Source: Larix sibirica
Lineage: Eukaryota; Streptophyta; Pinopsida; Pinales; Pinaceae
Direction of reading: 5' to 3'
NCBI GenBank assembly: GCA_004151065.3
Contig: NWUY0300055996.1
Location: 14,843-35,824, forward strand
DNA: 20,982 nt
The translations under genes were made by a program, and so were the position numbers. How positions within the stretch are numbered: position 1 is the stretch's first letter; each line of letters opens with the position of its first letter. The notes beneath the pieces were generated by a model that was given only the letters and a program-made list of their open reading frames with translations, searched no databases and was not told the DNA's origin. Shown here piece by piece: positions 9,607 through 19,120 of the stretch.

Positions 9607-11237
9607 AGTAGAATCCTTAATCTGATGTAGTTGGCAGAACTTTGTCGACCTGTCATGGGTAAAGGAAACATAGGAAGGTTGGAAGACCTATAGGATATCC
9701 GAATTCTCGACTTCAAGAAGAGAACAAGCAATTAAACTAGAATGTCCAAATGTATGACCAGAGGATGGCATAGTTGAAAAATAAACTTGGAACCTCTACC
9801 ACACTACTGCCATCGCTAAGTACTACATTTGATGAACATCAAGACTTCCTTGTTGCTATCACAGTGGAGTGGGACAAGCTCGGTCATTCAAATGGATAGT
9901 TGGAAAGAGGACATGCTCAATCAAATGAAAACTTGGTTGCAACAAGATTTGACAGCGAAAGAGAAGGTATTGGCAAAGTTATAAGAAATTATTCAAGAGC
10001 ACCAAGAAACATGTAGGCCACCCTCCATTGCCACTGTTAAAGCCAACCCCACGACCAAGACCAACATGGTAAGTTCATGTTGTTTAGACCCTTCCCAAGA
10101 ACCTTGGTGATTTTGAAAATGACACCATAGGAATTGGTTCAAAATTGTTAAGACAAATGAGCTACAAAGGAAAAGGGCCAAGGAAGAGAAGACAAGGCAT
10201 CCTAAGCCCTATTGTAGATGAACCAAGGAACAATCATGAAGGCCTAGACTTCGATGGCAAAGAGAAAAGGGCCATGAAATCCAAGATCACTTTGGTGAAG
10301 ACATGCCAAATTTGGCATAATTGTCAAAGGAAATAGCAATAATGAAGGAAGATGGAAGCACACTTCCACTCCATCCTTCTTGTGGTGGACTACAAAAGGG
10401 AAACTTCCCCAAACCAACAACAAACTTAGAAGCAATTGGAGAAGATAAGCATGTCAATACGTCCATCTAGCATCGAAAAATTTTGCCACCAAGAGAAGAG
10501 CGTGGAGAGTGAAGAGGAAAGGGGGTGAGGAGTTGCTTACATATTCAAATCAAGGAGCATAAGCTATCGAAGGAGTTATAGTAGCATAGAAGGTCAATGG
10601 TACAAATAATGTGGATAACATGGTGAGGCCAACATTAAGGGCAACCACAATCCAATTGTTGCTTTTGATATTGGAACAACATAATCCATTCTCATAGATG
10701 TGTCATGGATTGGTGCACCTTGGGGGTTCCTTGGAACTCCATGACATCCGCCAAATCAAACCAAATGTTGGATGATCCATTGAAGGTGGTGGTTGCATGC
10801 AAATATTTTCATCCAATTGGTGTTGTTGCATAGGTAGAGTGCCAGTAAGCATGTGCAATAGTAGAGGGTTGTTTCCATGGAAGGAAGTAAGGATCCCAGC
10901 AGAAGAAGGTGGTCCACACATACTCTTGTGGAATTTTTGCGTGATGGAATATGCTAACTAGGGTATCACACAACAAGATGATCAAAATTCAGCTTGGATT
11001 CATTGATTGCCAAGATGGATTGTATTCAAATCTAGAGAATGCAAGAGACTTGGATATTGAAGCTGGGAGTGAATTTTGATTGAAGAGTTCAATTTTGGAG
11101 ATTGCTCAAAGATGAGTTCGCAAAGAGACCTTTGCATTGCAAGAACAACCAAACCAAAACCAGAGCATGTTCCAGAGAAGCAGACAAAAGGCACATTGAT
11201 TCAAATTGGTCCTCTAGGAAGAGACAAAAAATCCTCT
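9607..11237 (+). other. Element A interior, largely non-coding, possible gag remnant
   Basis: No protease, RT, RNase H or integrase motif was found in any frame. The plus-strand frame from 9655 contains many stops overall. One run around 9895-10070 reads as about 57 plausible residues with one stop (DSWKEDMLNQMKTWLQQDL, then Lys/Glu-rich), and another near 10300-10440 is hydrophilic. These could be traces of a gag-like gene or chance. Short open frames here have no recognisable domain. Confidence 0.45.
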
Positions 11238-11250
11238 CAATTGGGAGGTG
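11238..11250 (+). other. Element A polypurine tract
   Basis: CAATTGGGAGGTG directly precedes the TG of the 3' LTR. It is short and imperfect, and is called mainly on position. Confidence 0.55.
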
Positions 11251-11802
11251 TGATACGAAATGGATATGAACCAACGAATGGATACAAGACTCAATACATG
11301 TAATGTAATTCAACAATGTATGGAGGCTAGACATTACATAAAAGGAAATGTGATGTAAAGTGAATAAGACAAAGGATAATAAAATAATGAATTAACTAAA
11401 TATAAAAATAGAATAGGAAAGGAAAAAAGAGGGATGAATGAGAACTGAAAGGTCATTCCATTAGCCTTTCCATTAACCCCCAAATCTCCTATATCTCATT
11501 GTATTTTTTATTCTCAAAGTTTTTTTTGGCCGCAGAGAGGAGGATAAATAGAAGATGCCAAACAACCATAAGCAACATTGTAATAAGATATTATCTAGAT
11601 AGATTAATATACCATTCAAATGCTAGTTTTCCCATTTGGGTTTTCAGGGTAAATAATGTCTCCTTGTGGAACGTTTTCATGTGTGATATTATTTGCTATG
11701 TCAACTTGTTTTTGTGTTGATAACATAGATTTTCCGTGATAGTAATGGCCGTTGATGAATAGCGAGAGTGTGATAGAGTGGGATTTGTAATTAGAGTTGT
11801 AT

Positions 11803-11883
11803 CTTTACTATAATCCTAAGTATTTGTCGCTTTACTCTAATCCTAGGTATTTGTAGCTTTACTGTAATCCTAGGTATTTGTTG
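11803..11883. repeat. 27-bp tandem triplication in the element A 3' LTR
   Basis: Three consecutive 27-bp units (11803-11829, 11830-11856, 11857-11883) share CTTTACTnTAATCCTAnG and TATTTGT. The 5' LTR has a single related unit near 8067. Confidence 0.88.
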
Positions 11884-12137
11884 GTCAATGGAGGTTCCAA
11901 CAATTATTTTTTTCCTACCATCAAATGTTTATCTAGTCCCAAATATCAATGGCCTCCATTCCAGAGTCATTGCATTAATATGGTAGTTATTAAATTGGTT
12001 ATGGATAATTATTTTAAACTGTTGAACATGCTATACTTACTTGGGCATTTTCCCTCTTTCTATGTCATACGACCTCTTCTTGTTGAGCTTTGGATAAATT
12101 ACTGAGTGATTAACCATTTGCTCAATGAATTCCTTAC

Positions 12138-12420
12138 TGCATGGGGATTTTTTCCTCATTGTCGAACAAATTTCTCACTGCCTACTTATTTTTCCTTAAT
12201 GTTGCATGATTTTCGTTCTGCCCGAGGTGTTTTCCCTTATTGTTGGGGATTTTCCTTAATGTGTGGGAAAATTCCTTTTCTTGCTAGGTGAATTTTTTTA
12301 CTTGTTGGGTGTTTTCTCCCTTTGGCACATCCTTTCATCATGTTGGGTGATTTTCCTTGCTTTATGGGTGTATTTTCCTCTTATTGGGCCAATCTACTTG
12401 TTTTCCATGTGTAATTTCTC
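12138..12420. repeat. Degenerate ~20-bp tandem repeat in element A 3' LTR
   Basis: Counterpart of 8350-8625, with units such as TGTTGGGGATTTTCCTTAAT and TGTTGGGTGTTTTCTCCCTT. Individual units have drifted, while the period of about 20 bp is kept. Confidence 0.7.
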
Positions 12421-13378
12421 TTAGATTGAGCATATTGCATAGCAGAGTGATACACACATCTCTAATTGTTGATGAGGAGAACACTACCATTAAATAGTGT
12501 TGTTTTCCACCATGAATGCTAAGTGATTTTATTGGAATTGAAGAGAGCTAGGATTATTTGAATGTCACGTCTCTCCATTATATGGCATGTGGTGGATCAA
12601 TTTAGTGCTTCATACCCATGCAACTCATTCTCTTAGTTTTGAATAATGATAATCTTATTTTTTATGTTTATTAGATAATTGTCTATTGAATGATGTTGAA
12701 GTGTTGGGTGGTGTGGGAGTGTCAAGAGGCATATACAGGCTGAGTGAGTAGTCTTGTATCCACTGCTAGTTATTAGAGCCTTGGAATCAAGAAACTTTGT
12801 TGTGTTACTCGATTAAATAAATCATGGACATTGCCATTGTTGTGGAAGCGAGTGCACATTGCGATCTAGCCGCTTAATTGAACAATTGACACAATTGCTT
12901 CTTTAGTTGATTGATGAGAAGCTTGGTATTGGGTTCCAGAAGCATTTTCAATAGCTTCTCCTTGTAGTAGCATTGGTATAGAAACAAAGCACTTGCTATG
13001 ATCCACATCTTTAATCCCGAATAACATTTCAAAATAGTGGTACTTAGAATTGCACCTAGAATACGATGTTCATTGATAGAGTAGTTATTGAGTATTGGGT
13101 ATGATTGGTGTTATTATTGCTTGTTAGTTGGTTGTATCACATGCAGATTACACTAAGCAATAGTGGGTAGTGGATTGGTGAATTGCAACCTTACATCTCT
13201 ATTGGAGAACATAAACAAGTAGAGTTTGTACTCAACATTATAGTGTTATAACAAACCTTGCAGACATTAGAAAGACACATATCTCCATAGAATATTGGGA
13301 AAAGAGAGTGATTGTCAATTATGTAGAGGTATTTGTGTTGGTGAAGTGAGTGTGCTATAAGTCCCTCACTACGGATCA

Positions 13379-13383
13379 TTTTA
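13379..13383. repeat. Element A target-site duplication, right (TTTTA)
   Basis: Exact copy of 5409-5413, immediately after the CA end of the 3' LTR. Confidence 0.85.
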
Positions 13384-14023
13384 GGCCCAAAAGTTCTTTG
13401 TTTCGTGGGTTGTGGGTTGACAGTCATGGTACTCCAAGGAGACCCATAGTACACTTTTCAACAAAAGATCAAGTAAGGTTTGACTTAAATTGACTTCAAT
13501 TCAAAAATGGTTTTGGGCTATTATGGACCCAAATTAAGGTATTCATAATGATTGTGGACCCGACCGTGGGTCTTGTACCCCCAACTAGATCCATGAAGTT
13601 AGAAAATGGCCCAAATGGGTTCCCACATGGTCAAAGTGAGTCAAACTAGTGAACAAAGGCTAAATATTAGGGGAAGAGGCACCTAAGGAACCCACTTAAG
13701 CACTAGACGTCCCAAAGAGGTCCCATGTTTAGTCTAAGGCGAGGGGACTCTAGGAAGGTGATCTATCACAATAAAGTAATTATTCAGAGGTATTGTATCA
13801 TCAATAGGTATGTCAAAGGTATCGTATCATCATTGGGTAGGTCACATATGAATGTGATACATGAGTGGATCATGCCACACAATCCACCTCCTAATCGGTA
13901 GCATATGTGAGTACCCGCTTGTGAATCTTATACATTGAAAATGATATGCATGACCTATAAGTGGTTTTAGGCTTTTAGTGAGGAGCTCTGCAAGTTGATG
14001 ACTTACTTGTATTTACAATGGGC
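13384..14023. other. Right flank of element A, unassigned
   Basis: No coding frame or element boundary. Two imperfect direct repeats of about 29 bp (about 13787-13847) share AGGTAT, GTATCATCA and GGTAnGTCA. Otherwise nothing specific is seen. Confidence 0.5.
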
Positions 14024-14420
14024 CACAACACCAAAAAATGACATTGGTGATGGGCAAGCCTACAACAAAGTTTCATTAACCATTGCTAAAGGCACTTATG
14101 GAAACAATATATATCAAACCATTGCCATAACTGCCTTTAGTAATAACCCTTAAAGGCTTGTTTTCATAAGTGCCTTCATTGACTAAAACAATGATAATAA
14201 TTTTATGACCATCATAAATTCATGTTTTGGCAACTAAATGCACTATAGTCTCTATAAGCTCACTACCAATGATTGTTTTTGTAATTAAACATGGTGATGG
14301 TCCCCCAAAGGCTATCACCAAAATCTCCCTTAAAATAATGGAAACAACTCTAAATTGTCACCGAAGAGCTTGATCTAATGGTGATAGTTATAGACTGTCA
14401 TCTTCGAGGCTTTGATGCAC
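14024..14420. mobile_element. Inverted-repeat-rich segment, possible CACTA-like element end or MITE
   Basis: Begins CACAACACCAAAAAATGAC, close to the CACTACAnnAAAAA start typical of plant CACTA elements, and continues ATTGGTGATGGG. It holds several hairpins. AAGGCACTTATGGAAACAA (14089-14107) pairs with TTGTTTTCATAAGTGCCTT (14158-14176) with one mismatch, and GGTGATGG pairs with CTATCACC around 14292-14318. The matching right terminus and a target duplication were not found, so the extent is uncertain. Confidence 0.35.
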
Positions 14421-14497
14421 TTAATGCATTTCCTTTTTATTTATATTTAAGTTTTAATACTGGATTATTAAAGTCAATGTTGGTATTTAACTTATAA

Positions 14498-14511
14498 CTT
14501 ATGTTTTACTT
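14498..14511. repeat. SINE target-site duplication, left
   Basis: CTTATGTTTTACTT, repeated exactly at 14712-14725. Confidence 0.85.
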
Positions 14512-14711
14512 TCAACCCTAAGGGTTAGCTAAGTTGGTAAACCATTTGCGCAAGGGATGTTGTTGATGGGGAGGGCATAGGACATAGGTTCAAATTTGGT
14601 TGAGTTTATCAAGGTTACCAACTGTTGTTGTGGTTGTCGATTGAATTGCTCTCCATCTAGATATTTGAGGAAAGAAGGTGGGGATCTCACGAAGTTTCCC
14701 CTGAAAAAAAC
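14512..14711 (+). mobile_element. tRNA-derived SINE
   Basis: A 200-bp insertion flanked by an exact 14-bp direct repeat. Near its 5' end is TAGCTAAGTTGG (14526-14537), a perfect match to the RNA polymerase III A-box TRGCNNAGYNGG. GGTTCAAATTT (14587-14597) resembles the B-box GGTTCGANTCC, with spacing usual for a tRNA head. It ends in a short A run (14704-14710). A tRNA-like head, A-rich tail and long target duplication together are diagnostic of a SINE moved by LINE machinery. It has no coding capacity. I cannot assign a named family. Confidence 0.83.
14526..14537 (+). promoter_or_regulatory. RNA polymerase III A-box of the SINE
   Basis: TAGCTAAGTTGG fits TRGCNNAGYNGG at every position. Its B-box partner is at 14587-14597 and has diverged. 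Confidence 0.75.
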
Positions 14712-14725
14712 CTTATGTTTTACTT
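14712..14725. repeat. SINE target-site duplication, right
   Basis: Exact copy of 14498-14511, directly after the A-run tail. Confidence 0.85.
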
Positions 14726-16089
14726 ACTAAAAATTAATAGTGGACCCCCATTTCAAGATGTTTGGTAATGGAGTCAAACCCATAGGACTTCACAATAAGA
14801 AAGTAGAAAATTAGGTGTTTTTCATATTTAGCATTGTGTGGCGCATAACATTGTTTTGGTTATTTAAATGAATGATCTTCTTGAGTTGTGTACAATGGAT
14901 ATGTTGAATCCAAATAGTCACAATAATTATTAATAAGTTATAGAAGTAGATTTTCATCTTTTATTCTCTCTACTCAACTATGTTATATTATCAAATTGCT
15001 ACTCGTGAGAGCACTTCCTATTTACAAATATTTAGTGAAAGTTGTTGGAGAGTATCATATTGTAGATATGTGTCTAGTATCATCATATCAATCTTATTAT
15101 TCCATAGTTCTTTCATAGTGATCTATGTGGTTCATTTATGACCATACCACTTTTTGGGCAACTCTTGCCTTCTTACGGTTCAATTTCACGGTCTCCGTTA
15201 TAATGATATTGTGATATTATTTTGTTCTCTCCTTTATTGTTTTCACACTCCATATCAAAGAGCAATCTATCGAGACATGCCATCTTAGTTTTCATTAGAA
15301 TTAAAGCTCGCTTTTGCAATTTCCAACATTATCCCTATTTGCTTATAACTCTAGCTGTAATGAGGCAATTGTCACATTTTTGTGACACTTTATTGAGACA
15401 TCTCATAGTCATAGTTTGATGATTAGAGGTCCTTGTGTCACAAGGGCTTCAAATTAATTTCTAATGGTTTAAATCTTAGAGAAACTTGGGGTCGTGTGAA
15501 CACTTTTTGATACCATGGATTATCAAATTATTATAAGTTGTTTTGTCTCTACATTTCATGATTTTGCCATATTTTGGATTTTGTTGACCCACCCTATGTC
15601 TCACTAGATTCCTAATATCCAACTCACAAACCTCATCAATTACACACTGTAATCATGAAAATGTTGAAATTGAGGGATGATAGAGACATGAACCACACAA
15701 TAAACTCTCACACGTAATCCATGCACCTAACCTACACACATAAGTGACACACCTGACTCACATGAGATATGTACATAAGTAGTGTTGACCAATATTGTCA
15801 ATTAATTCAATAATGATTCATGAGAATACATTATGGTTTTCGTATTTTGATGAAGGAAATAATGTCTGATTGGTGCAAGTCTTTGCCAAAACAACACTAT
15901 CAATAAACATGTCTAGTATCAACAATTTCCATTAAAATGTAGACACAAGAAGCATTTTATGCTTAACATCGAAAGCCTTGATATTAAGATGACAAAGAGG
16001 CAATTGCCAAAGGTGATATCCTAGGTGAAACTTTTCTATAAAATATGTTCTTCCTTTAATATGTTGTATGTTCTTCCTCGTTATTTGGA
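14726..16089. other. Unassigned AT-rich DNA
   Basis: No gene, LTR pair or tandem repeat recognised. The longest open frame (15222-15419, plus) has no motif. Minor items are a small palindrome GTCACATTTTTGTGAC near 15370 and a repeated ATGTTCTTCCT near 16047 and 16067. Confidence 0.5.
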
Positions 16090-16675
16090 TGAATGGATAG
16101 TTAAGACTTAGTAGGATAGAGGTTAGAGGTCAATAGTTCAATTAATAAGGATCGCATTGGGCCAAGGGTCAATAGTTAAGGGTTAGAGGGTACAATTTAA
16201 TGGATCATATGTTATTGACCAATAAGGGCATAGTGTCAAATATTACTAGCACGTTAGGGTCTAGGGCGTTTTTGACTAATTAGGGGTTAGACGTCCATTG
16301 GGGTTAGGGGTTATGGTATTTAGGTTGTATGGGTCAATGACTATTTAAGTGTTAGGTGTTAGTGGTAAATGGGATAGTGGTTAAGGAGATTAGTTGATTA
16401 TTTATAAAGGTTTAGGTGAGGTTAGGGGTTGGTGGTTAATAATGATGGGTTGTGGGTTAGTGGTGCATGTTGAGTTATTAGTTAGTGGTTATAAGTTTAT
16501 ACTCTTAATCAAGTGCAATGTTTTAGTGTGTTAGAGGATAAGTGATTGGATAATGGGTTTTATTCTTAGTGTATCAATGGTTATACAGTGATTGTATAAT
16601 GGTTAAGGAGTTAGTAATGGGTTAGAGGTGTATTGGTTAGTGTGACAGGGGTTATGTGGACATAGGTTAAATATT
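16090..16675. repeat. G/T-rich degenerate telomere-like tract
   Basis: About 580 bases in which GGTTAG, GTTAGGGG, TTAGGG and GGTTA variants recur (for example TGGGGTTAGGGGTTATGG near 16299) and cytosine is scarce on this strand. No fixed period is visible and perfect TTTAGGG arrays are absent. It may be a decayed interstitial telomeric repeat or an unrelated G/T-rich satellite. Confidence 0.5.
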
Positions 16676-16974
16676 TTAAAACCCCCCAAGTGAAGTTGTG
16701 GGAATGTTACATTTATAAATTGGATTAGAAACAAAGAACTTGAAACTGTTTTTTATAATTGTTGTAAATTACCTTCTTACTAGAGACAATGCAATTGTGA
16801 TTGAATTAGGTATAGAACTTTATATCATATATATTGTAGTTCATATCTATCTTTGAAAGATCCTACAAACCATATGCTATTGGAAATCCTATCTACTTAG
16901 TAATAAATCCAATGTAACACCATGAATCAACACCAATTTGACAAAATTTGGTCTTATAAGATAGAATCTAGAAT
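16676..16974. other. Unassigned AT-rich DNA
   Basis: Nothing recognised between the G/T-rich tract and the 21-bp repeat. Confidence 0.5.
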
Positions 16975-17140
16975 ACAAAAGTGTGAATTTCATTTTTGAA
17001 AGTGAATAATGGTGTTTTCAAAGTGAAAAAATGGATGTTGAAAGTGTTAATATCAATGTTTCCAAAGTGTGGTTTTTGTTATGAAAGTGTAAATTTAAAT
17101 TTTGAAAATATGAATTTAAGAATCTAAAAATGTGATTTTC
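16975..17140. repeat. 21-bp-period minisatellite
   Basis: AGTG (or a close variant) recurs at 16980, 17001, 17022, 17043, 17066, 17086 and 17107, a spacing of 20-23 and mostly 21 bases, inside units resembling AAAGTGnnAATTTnAnTTTTG. Seven to eight diverged units are present. The array stops just outside the copia LTR. Confidence 0.75.
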
Positions 17141-17343
17141 TATTTCGTAAGTATGCTGGGAAAACCCCTTTACAACTAGGCAAAAAACAAAATAGCACAA
17201 GGGATAAGTATTCCAAGAAGAGGGGTGGTGTCCAAAGACACCGTTTACAACAGTTAAGCACAACACATTATGATTAGAACATCACAATGCATCATCATAA
17301 GTAAAAAACTTTTCATCATATCAATACAACCCATAGGGTCATT

Positions 17344-17351
17344 CTTTTATA
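17344..17351 (-). promoter_or_regulatory. TATA box in the copia LTR
   Basis: TATAAAAG on the minus strand, about 280 bases into the LTR, a plausible U3/R promoter position. Confidence 0.6.
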
Positions 17352-17468
17352 GTCTCTAGATCTAACAAACTTTCTTGAAGTGAGGAGGATCTGGTCCACA
17401 AATAAGGGTCACCAGTTCTAACTGTTTCAAGGAAAACCACAACATCTTTTGATTAAATCAGATGCTTT

Positions 17469-17558
17469 AGTCGAGACGACTACTGCCTCATCAACCATTC
17501 AGTCGATCGATCAATTGACCACTCAGTCGATCCTCTAGTCAACTACTTTTCTAGTCGA
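17469..17558. promoter_or_regulatory. AGTCGA motif cluster in the copia U3 region
   Basis: AGTCGA occurs at 17469, 17501, 17525 and 17553, with a decayed AGTCAA at 17537. It lies about 120-210 bases upstream of the TATA box in the element's orientation. It may be a repeated enhancer-type element. The binding factor is unknown. Confidence 0.4.
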
Positions 17559-17631
17559 TTATTGTCTTTCTACTGGTTGTCTCTAGAAGATCCATATGTG
17601 TGATGAACATGCATAGCCTTTGGTTCCAACA

Positions 17632-17642
17632 CCCCCCATCAA
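17632..17642 (-). other. Copia polypurine tract
   Basis: GTTGATGGGGGG on the minus strand directly precedes the TG of the LTR. A second G-run of eight (17688-17695) lies about 55 bases upstream, before TGTTTCGATAAC, and is an alternative boundary. Confidence 0.6.
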
Positions 17643-17709
17643 CAAAACACTATGAGATTCAAGAGGTATAATTATGTTATCGAAACACCCCCCCCATAAT
17701 TACAGCTAC

Positions 17710-18250
17710 CTAAAGCCCGAGCATAGCCCAAAGTTTCACAAACTTAGTTTCTAGTATAGGTTTCATAAAGATATCAACAATATGATCATTTGTCCTACAA
17801 TAAACAAGAGTTACAACATTGTCCTATATCAAGTGTCTCAAGTAGTGGACATGAAGTTCATCATGCTTAATTTTGTTGTGTGCAACATACAATAATAGTC
17901 GAGGCCTGGATAGGAAAACCAAGCTCTTCTAAAATTTGATGGATCCAAACTACCTTTGTACCTGAATCGATAGCTCCATGATATTTTGCTTATGTAGTCG
18001 AACGGGAGACTACATTTTGTTTCTTACATGACCATACCAAGGGTTCAAAACTAAGTCGAAACACATAGCCATAAGTGGACTTTTGGTTGCCAATGTCACC
18101 TGCCCAGTTGAAATCAGTAAACTCGACCAGTGGTTCTGAGCTTCGATAATATTTGATACCATATTGATAAGTTCCCTTAGTATATTGAACAATTCTCTTT
18201 ATAGCTTTCCAGTGGCTTTCTTTAGGATACCGCATGAACTGAGAAACCAC
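17710..18250 (-). pseudogene. Copia RNase H domain (broken)
   Basis: This is the C-terminal domain of the copia polyprotein, which degrades the RNA strand during reverse transcription. The frame contains SQFMRYPKESHWKAIKRI, the FTDFNWAGD region and the STYGYVF and LVWSCKKQ motifs. The usual TDSDWAGD motif reads FNWAGD, so one conserved Asp is Asn. The frame stops at RSTT*, continues as AKYHGAIDSGTK, then shifts frame near 17890. The tail motifs (ELHVHYLRHL, VDIFMKPILETKF) remain readable with one more stop. The natural end is a TAG at 17710-17712, just upstream of the polypurine tract. Confidence 0.88.
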
Positions 18251-19120
18251 ACTAACATCAAAGGAGAGATCAAGTCAATTGTGAGTTAAGTAAATCAAGC
18301 TACCGACCAACTATCAATAAAGGGTGGCATCGACTGGGGGGAGTCACAGTCTAGACAATTTGACGCTCGACTGATAATGTGTAGCACAAGACTTATAGTC
18401 ATCCATTTTGAATCGTTTCAGAATATCCAAACCATATTTTGGTTGAGAAAGGAAGATACCATCACTCATTTGCAAAGTTTGAATGCCTAAAAAGAAATGC
18501 AAAAGACCAAGGTCGGTCATTTCAAAGGTATCCATAAGTTGTTTCTTCAAGCTCAAAATCAAGTCGAGTTTGTTTCCAGTTATGACTAAATCATCAACAT
18601 ACAATGCCACAATCAAGGTAGCACCATGAATATGTAATACATAAATATTGTGATCAGATTCACAACGTTTGAAGCCAAGATTGATAAAGAAACGATCAAT
18701 CTTCTCATGCCAAGCATGTGGGGCTTGTTTCAAACCATACAAATACTTCTTCAGTCAGCAAACAAGACTAGAATCTGTCACAAAAGTAGGAGGTTGTTCC
18801 ATGTATATTTCTTCAGAAAATTCTCCATGAAGAAAGGCACTTTTAACATCCATTTGATGAAGTTCCCATCCAAAACGAGCAACAAGGGAAATAATCAGTT
18901 GAATTGAGCTCATATTTGCAACAAGGGAAATAATCAGTTGAATTGAGCTCATATTTGCAACAAGGGAAAAGGTTTTAGTGTATTTGATACCTTCTTGCTG
19001 AGAGAATCCCTTGGCTACCAAATGAGCCTTGTGGCATTCAACAACACCTTTAAAGGTAAAATTGGTCTTGTAGACCCAACGACACTTCACAACTTTCTTT
19101 CCTTGCAGTTGAGGAACCAA
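18251..19120 (-). pseudogene. Copia reverse transcriptase domain (broken)
   Basis: RNA-dependent DNA polymerase of the element. One minus-strand frame runs across the whole domain: VVKCRWVYKTNF, AHLVAKGFSQQEG, HQMDVKSAFLHGE with the first catalytic Asp, LYGLKQAPHAW, and the active site YVDD (18590-18601) still intact. Four stops interrupt it: TGA at 18755-18757, TAG at 18311-18313, TGA at 18314-18316 and TGA at 18275-18277. The three TGAs occupy positions where copia RTs usually carry Arg. A 39-bp tandem duplication (18879-18956) adds 13 residues in frame between the FSLVA and RFGWELHQ blocks. The neighbours are the integrase linker upstream and RNase H downstream. Confidence 0.92.
18879..18969 (-). 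repeat. 39-bp perfect tandem duplication inside the RT domain
   Basis: Two identical 39-bp units (18879-18917 and 18918-18956), followed by the first 13 bases of a third. The duplication is in frame, repeating 13 residues that include MSSIQLIISLV. Confidence 0.95.

Larger units (their letters stand above)
5414..13378 (+). mobile_element. Element A: complete long-LTR, short-interior (non-autonomous) LTR retrotransposon
   Basis: Two diverged direct copies of about 2.1 kb start with TGATCTGAAATGG (5414) or TGATACGAAATGG (11251) and end GGATCA (9592 and 13378). Both flanks carry TTTTA (5409-5413 and 13379-13383), a 5-bp target-site duplication. A PBS-like TGGTATCAAAGT follows the first LTR by 2 bases and a purine-rich tract precedes the second LTR, so the element is on the plus strand. 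Without the nested element B it is about 5.86 kb. The interior (9593-11250) is only about 1.66 kb and has no recognisable protease, RT or integrase, so mobilisation would have needed proteins from another element. The proportions (long LTRs, short interior) do not match classical TRIM or LARD elements exactly. The superfamily is undetermined. Confidence 0.87.
11251..13378 (+). repeat. Element A 3' LTR (2128 bp)
   Basis: Uninterrupted counterpart of 5414-9592. Starts TGATACGAAATGG and ends GGATCA followed by TTTTA. It contains the empty target of element B at 11690-11694 and a 27-bp triplication not seen in the 5' LTR. Confidence 0.87.
17154..17631 (-). repeat. Copia 3' LTR
   Basis: On the minus strand it starts TGTTGGAACC (17631) directly after a G-rich tract and ends GGTTTTCCCAGCA (17154). 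The two ends form an imperfect terminal inverted repeat. A TATA box and a cluster of AGTCGA motifs lie inside, as expected for a U3 region. Confidence 0.72.

Noticed and set aside
10145-10435. Overlapping short frames on both strands in the interior of element A
   Set aside because: Three short frames overlap each other and none has a recognisable domain. They are treated as non-coding interior.
15222-15419. 65-codon plus-strand open frame
   Set aside because: No motif, no neighbouring coding traces, and length expected by chance.
17018-17266. Minus-strand 82-codon frame with an apparent seven-residue repeat
   Set aside because: The periodicity comes from the 21-bp minisatellite, and the frame then runs into the copia LTR. 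It is not a gene.
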